Source: Pseudoduganella umbonata
GTDB taxonomy: Bacteria > Pseudomonadota > Gammaproteobacteria > Burkholderiales > Burkholderiaceae_D
Reading direction: 5' to 3'
Length of the DNA stretch: 64,000 nt
Assembly (NCBI RefSeq): GCF_014192225.1
Contig: NZ_JACHXS010000009.1
Coordinates: forward strand, 62,001-126,000
The position numbers and the translations under genes were made by a program. Under the pieces are notes generated by a model. The model saw only the letters and a program-made list of their open reading frames with translations. It had not been told where the DNA came from and did no database searches. Each line of letters opens with the position of its first letter. The first letter of the stretch is position 1. Below are positions 61,269 through 64,000 of this stretch, one piece after another.

Positions 61269-63447
61269 CTTTTCGCCGCCGCGGCATGCCGTGATCGGTG
61301 GCGCCGCCGCGCGGCTGGCCGCCGCCGCGGCGTTGCGGCTGGCCGCCGAAGCCGAACGTGGTCTGCAGCGGGTCCGGCTGGCGCGGACGCCCGCTCTTGC
61401 CCTGCTGCGGACGACCGCTGCCCTCGCCCAGGCCCGGGCGGCCCGGACGGCCCGCGCCGCCGGTGCCACCCGCACCGCCCGCACCGCCCGCACCGCGGGC
61501 AGGACGGCCGAGACCGGAGCCGGCACCGAAGTAGCTGCCGGCACCCTGACCGCCAGGACGGCCGCCGCGCGGCGCCTGCGGGAACGGATCGGCATTCTTG
61601 TTCGAGATGTCCATCCGGTTGAAGTTGGGCTCGCGCTCGCGCTCGCGTTCGCGGTTGCCGCGCTTCTCGCCGCCGCTGCGCTCATTGCCATTGCCGCTAC
61701 GCTCGCCGGCGCTGCGTTCGTTGCCGCCGCGCTCGTTGCCGCTGCGTTCGCCGCCCTTGCCGGCCTTCGGCTCGCCGCCGATAGCCTTTTTCTCGACGCC
61801 GACGAAGGCCATCAGGTCGCGTACCGTGTTCTCTTCCATCTCTTCCCAGCGGCCGCGCTTCAGGTTCGACGGCAGCGTCAGCGCACCGTAGCGGGTACGG
61901 ATCAGGCGCGAAACGGTCAGGCCGACGGCTTCGAACATGCGGCGCACTTCGCGGTTGCGGCCTTCGCCGATCACCACGCGGTACCACTTGTTGACGCCTT
62001 CGCCGCCGCCGTCGGCGATCTTCGAGAACTGCGCCAGGCCGTCTTCCAGCTCGACGCCGGCCAGCAGTTTCTGGCGCATGCCCTCTTCCAGCTCGCCCAG
62101 CGTGCGCACGGCATATTCGCGATCGATGTTGTAACGCGGGTGCATCAGGCGGTTCGCCAGGTCGCCGGAAGTGGTGAACAGCAGCAGGCCTTCGGTATTG
62201 AAGTCCAGGCGGCCCACGGCCAGCCATTTGCCGACCTTCATCTGCGGCAGGCGGTCGAACACGGACGGACGGCCGTCCGGATCGTCATGCGACACGATCT
62301 CGCCGGCCGGCTTGTGGTAGACCAGCACGCGCGGCGGCTTCTTGCTGACTTTCCGCTGGATCAGCTTGCCGTTGATGCGCACCGCATCGTTCGGCAGGAT
62401 GCGCTGGCCGATGTGGGCCGGCTCGCCATTGACCGACACGCGGCCAGCAACGATCAGGTCTTCCATGTCGCGGCGCGAGCCGAGGCCTGCTTCGGCCAGC
62501 ACCTTGTGCAGCTTCGGCGCATCGTCTTCGGCCGTCAGGTCGCGCCGGACGGTTTTCTGCTGGCCCTTGCCGCGCGCGCCGTCTTCCTGGTCGAACGCTT
62601 CGGACGTGACGAACGAGAACACGGCATCGGCTTCGCTCAGCTTGCCGCCACCCTGGCGCTGGCCCTGCGCGCCGGGGCGCTGGCCTTTGCCGCGGGTGTT
62701 CTGCGCATTCTTGTCGCTGCGCTGGCCTTCGGTGCGCACTTCGCCACGATTGCCTTCGCCGCGATTGCCTTCGCCACGGCCCTTGCCCTTGTTGCGGCCG
62801 TTTTCGCGGCGCGGCGCGTCATCGCGTGCGGCGCGTTCCTGCGGGGCGGCTTCGGCCTGTGCCGGTGCGCCGGCTGGCGCTTCGGCAACCTGCGCGTCTG
62901 GCTGGGCAGTTGGCTGGGCAGTTGGCTGAGATTCGGCCACGGCCGGTGCCTGCTCGGCTTTCAGCGCCTCGCGCACGGCGCGCTCGTTGCGCATCTGCCG
63001 CGGGCCGCGCGGCGTGCGGGGCTTTTTCGGCGCCGCCTCGTCGCTGCCGGCCGCATCGGCCGGTTGCGCGGCCGGTTGCGCTACCGCAACGGCTGGCGCC
63101 GCTTCGGCGACGGCTTCGGCCGGAGCTTCCACCTTCGGCTTGCGGGCACGGGGCTTTTTCACGGGTGCGGCTTCGTCCGCGGCCGGTGCCGCAGCGACTG
63201 GCGCTGGCGCGGCAGGTGCCTGGGCGGCAGGCGCCTCATCGGTGGCGGCGGATTCGACCTTCTTGCGGGTCCGCTTGGGCTTGGCCGGCGCATCGGCCGG
63301 AGCAGCCTGCGCTGGCGCAGCGGCTTCGACAGGCGCGGATGGCGCGGCTGCCGCTTCGGCGGCGATCTGCGCCTTGGTGCGACGCTTCGGCTTCACGGCC
63401 GGTTCAGCCGGCGTGCCGGTCTCGGTAATGTTCTCAGTATTGTTCAT
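61264..63447 (-). CDS. rluB: 23S rRNA pseudouridine synthase RluB with long extensions
   Basis: A 727-residue protein. The catalytic core occupies about residues 315-560: S4 domain ([22 protein letters not shown]) and RsuA-type synthase domain with catalytic Asp in [20 protein letters not shown]. It is preceded by about 310 residues rich in Ala, Pro, Lys and Arg and followed by about 160 residues rich in Gly, Arg, Asn and Glu ([27 protein letters not shown]). Typical RluB is about 250-300 residues. Start ATG 63447 lies within the end of scpB (14-base overlap). It modifies U2605 of 23S rRNA. Confidence 0.93.
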   Translation of the reverse strand: MNNTENITETGTPAEPAVKPKRRTKAQIAAEAAAAPSAPVEAAAPAQAAPADAPAKPKRTRKKVESAATDEAPAAQAPAAPAPVAAAPAADEAAPVKKPRARKPKVEAPAEAVAEAAPAVAVAQPAAQPADAAGSDEAAPKKPRTPRGPRQMRNERAVREALKAEQAPAVAESQPTAQPTAQPDAQVAEAPAGAPAQAEAAPQERAARDDAPRRENGRNKGKGRGEGNRGEGNRGEVRTEGQRSDKNAQNTRGKGQRPGAQGQRQGGGKLSEADAVFSFVTSEAFDQEDGARGKGQQKTVRRDLTAEDDAPKLHKVLAEAGLGSRRDMEDLIVAGRVSVNGEPAHIGQRILPNDAVRINGKLIQRKVSKKPPRVLVYHKPAGEIVSHDDPDGRPSVFDRLPQMKVGKWLAVGRLDFNTEGLLLFTTSGDLANRLMHPRYNIDREYAVRTLGELEEGMRQKLLAGVELEDGLAQFSKIADGGGEGVNKWYRVVIGEGRNREVRRMFEAVGLTVSRLIRTRYGALTLPSNLKRGRWEEMEENTVRDLMAFVGVEKKAIGGEPKAGKGGERSGNERGGNERSAGERSGNGNERSGGEKRGNREREREREPNFNRMDISNKNADPFPQAPRGGRPGGQGAGSYFGAGSGLGRPARGAGGAGGAGGTGGAGRPGRPGLGEGSGRPQQGKSGRPRQPDPLQTTFGFGGQPQRRGGGQPRGGATDHGMPRRRKG

Positions 63448-64000
63448 GCGTATTTTCTTGCGTGGGCTCAGCGTCAGGCGCCTGCATCGCATCGGTGGCG
63501 GATGCTTCCCCGGGCGCTACATTGTCAGTGACATCGGCGGCATGCGCCGCCTTCTCGAAATTCTCCTGCAGCGCGGCTTCGAGCATTTCGATCGAATTGG
63601 CGTTCTGCGTATCGCTGATTTGCTGCAAAGGCGGCAGCTGGGACAGCGACTGTAAGCCCAGGTCGTCCAGGAACTGTTTCGTGGTACCGAGGAGCGCCGG
63701 CCGGCCCGGCACGTCGCGGTGGCCCACAGTGTCGACCCAGCCGCGCTCTTCGAGCATCCGGATCGTCTGCGAATTCACCGCCACGCCGCGAATCTCCTCG
63801 ATATCGCCACGCGTGACCGGCTGGCGGTAAGCGATGATCGCCAGCGTCTCGAGCGTGGCCCGCGAATACTTTTGCGGCTTTTCCGGGTTCAGGCGGTCCA
63901 GGTACTGCTTCATTTCGGGCCGGCTCTGGAAGCGCCAGCCGGAGGCCAGGCCGACGACTTCGACACCCCTGCCCTGCCAGTCCTGCCGCAACTGCTCAAG
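63434..64000 (-). CDS. scpB: Segregation and condensation protein B (5' end beyond window)
   Basis: The frame is open to the window edge, so the N-terminus is missing; 188 residues are visible. The winged-helix ScpB core shows in [40 protein letters not shown] and [20 protein letters not shown]. It works with ScpA and SMC in chromosome condensation. A long acidic tail (about 70 residues) follows the core. Directly upstream of and overlapping rluB. Confidence 0.93.
   Translation of the reverse strand, partial: LEQLRQDWQGRGVEVVGLASGWRFQSRPEMKQYLDRLNPEKPQKYSRATLETLAIIAYRQPVTRGDIEEIRGVAVNSQTIRMLEERGWVDTVGHRDVPGRPALLGTTKQFLDDLGLQSLSQLPPLQQISDTQNANSIEMLEAALQENFEKAAHAADVTDNVAPGEASATDAMQAPDAEPTQENTHEQY

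Noticed and set aside
61243-63531. 762-residue plus-strand frame opposite rluB
   Set aside because: Ala/Arg/Phe-rich shadow; long opposite frames are expected against Ala/Pro/Gly-rich coding sequence.

Overview
The window is about 64 kb of GC-rich chromosome. It most likely comes from a Massilia / Duganella / Pseudoduganella-type member of the Oxalobacteraceae (Burkholderiales). This placement is inference from four things: the housekeeping order scpB-rluB / rimP-nusA-infB-rbfA-truB / typA, PEP-CTERM proteins, large TonB-dependent receptors, and several families of short palindromic intergenic repeats. No rRNA gene, CRISPR array, intact prophage or complete insertion sequence was seen.

Layout. 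1-12.5 kb is a mixed housekeeping/accessory stretch: the 3' part of a class I fumarase gene, murI, tRNA-His, a pentapeptide-repeat protein, small lipoproteins and hypothetical proteins, two tandem TonB-C-domain proteins, a chemotaxis receptor and dusA. It ends in a gene-poor, scar-like patch (10.6-12.4 kb). That patch holds a degenerate copy of the tRNA-His 3' end, a small secreted Cys-containing protein, and a DUF2867 gene broken by one in-frame stop.

12.7-47.6 kb is a very large pectin / rhamnogalacturonan-I utilisation region. The secreted or periplasmic enzymes are a DUF4861 protein, two CE12 acetylesterase genes (one with two fused catalytic domains), two GH43 proteins, two GH105 unsaturated-uronyl hydrolases, a PL11 rhamnogalacturonan lyase, a PL22 oligogalacturonate lyase, a GH28 polygalacturonase and an alpha/beta-hydrolase esterase. 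Two TonB-dependent receptors would import oligosaccharides. A complete rhamnose module follows, laid out like the Rhizobium leguminosarum rha locus: rhaDI divergent from rhaRSTPQK. The mutarotase gene (rhaU/rhaM) sits instead at the end of the GH28-GH105 operon. Together the genes describe cutting and deacetylating RG-I outside or in the periplasm, trimming to unsaturated galacturonate plus rhamnose, ABC import of rhamnose, and conversion through rhamnulose-1-phosphate to dihydroxyacetone phosphate and lactate.

47.9-64 kb returns to core genes: typA, then truB-rbfA-infB-nusA-rimP (leftward), then rluB and scpB (cut by the window end). A hybrid histidine kinase and two paralogous PEP-CTERM proteins lie between typA and truB.

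The least explained signal is a set of short palindromic elements placed at the 3' ends of genes. One family (19.2, 43.2 and 61.2 kb) has a conserved single-stranded core and two hairpins. The hairpin sequences differ in every copy but stay perfectly paired. A second family (GGTGTCAGACACC ends) shows the same behaviour: conserved outer arms, private but perfectly complementary inner arms. Other notable signals are a 14-bp tandem array after a 39-residue membrane protein, an intrinsic terminator in the structured rimP-nusA leader, and paired operator-like sites between rhaD and rhaR.
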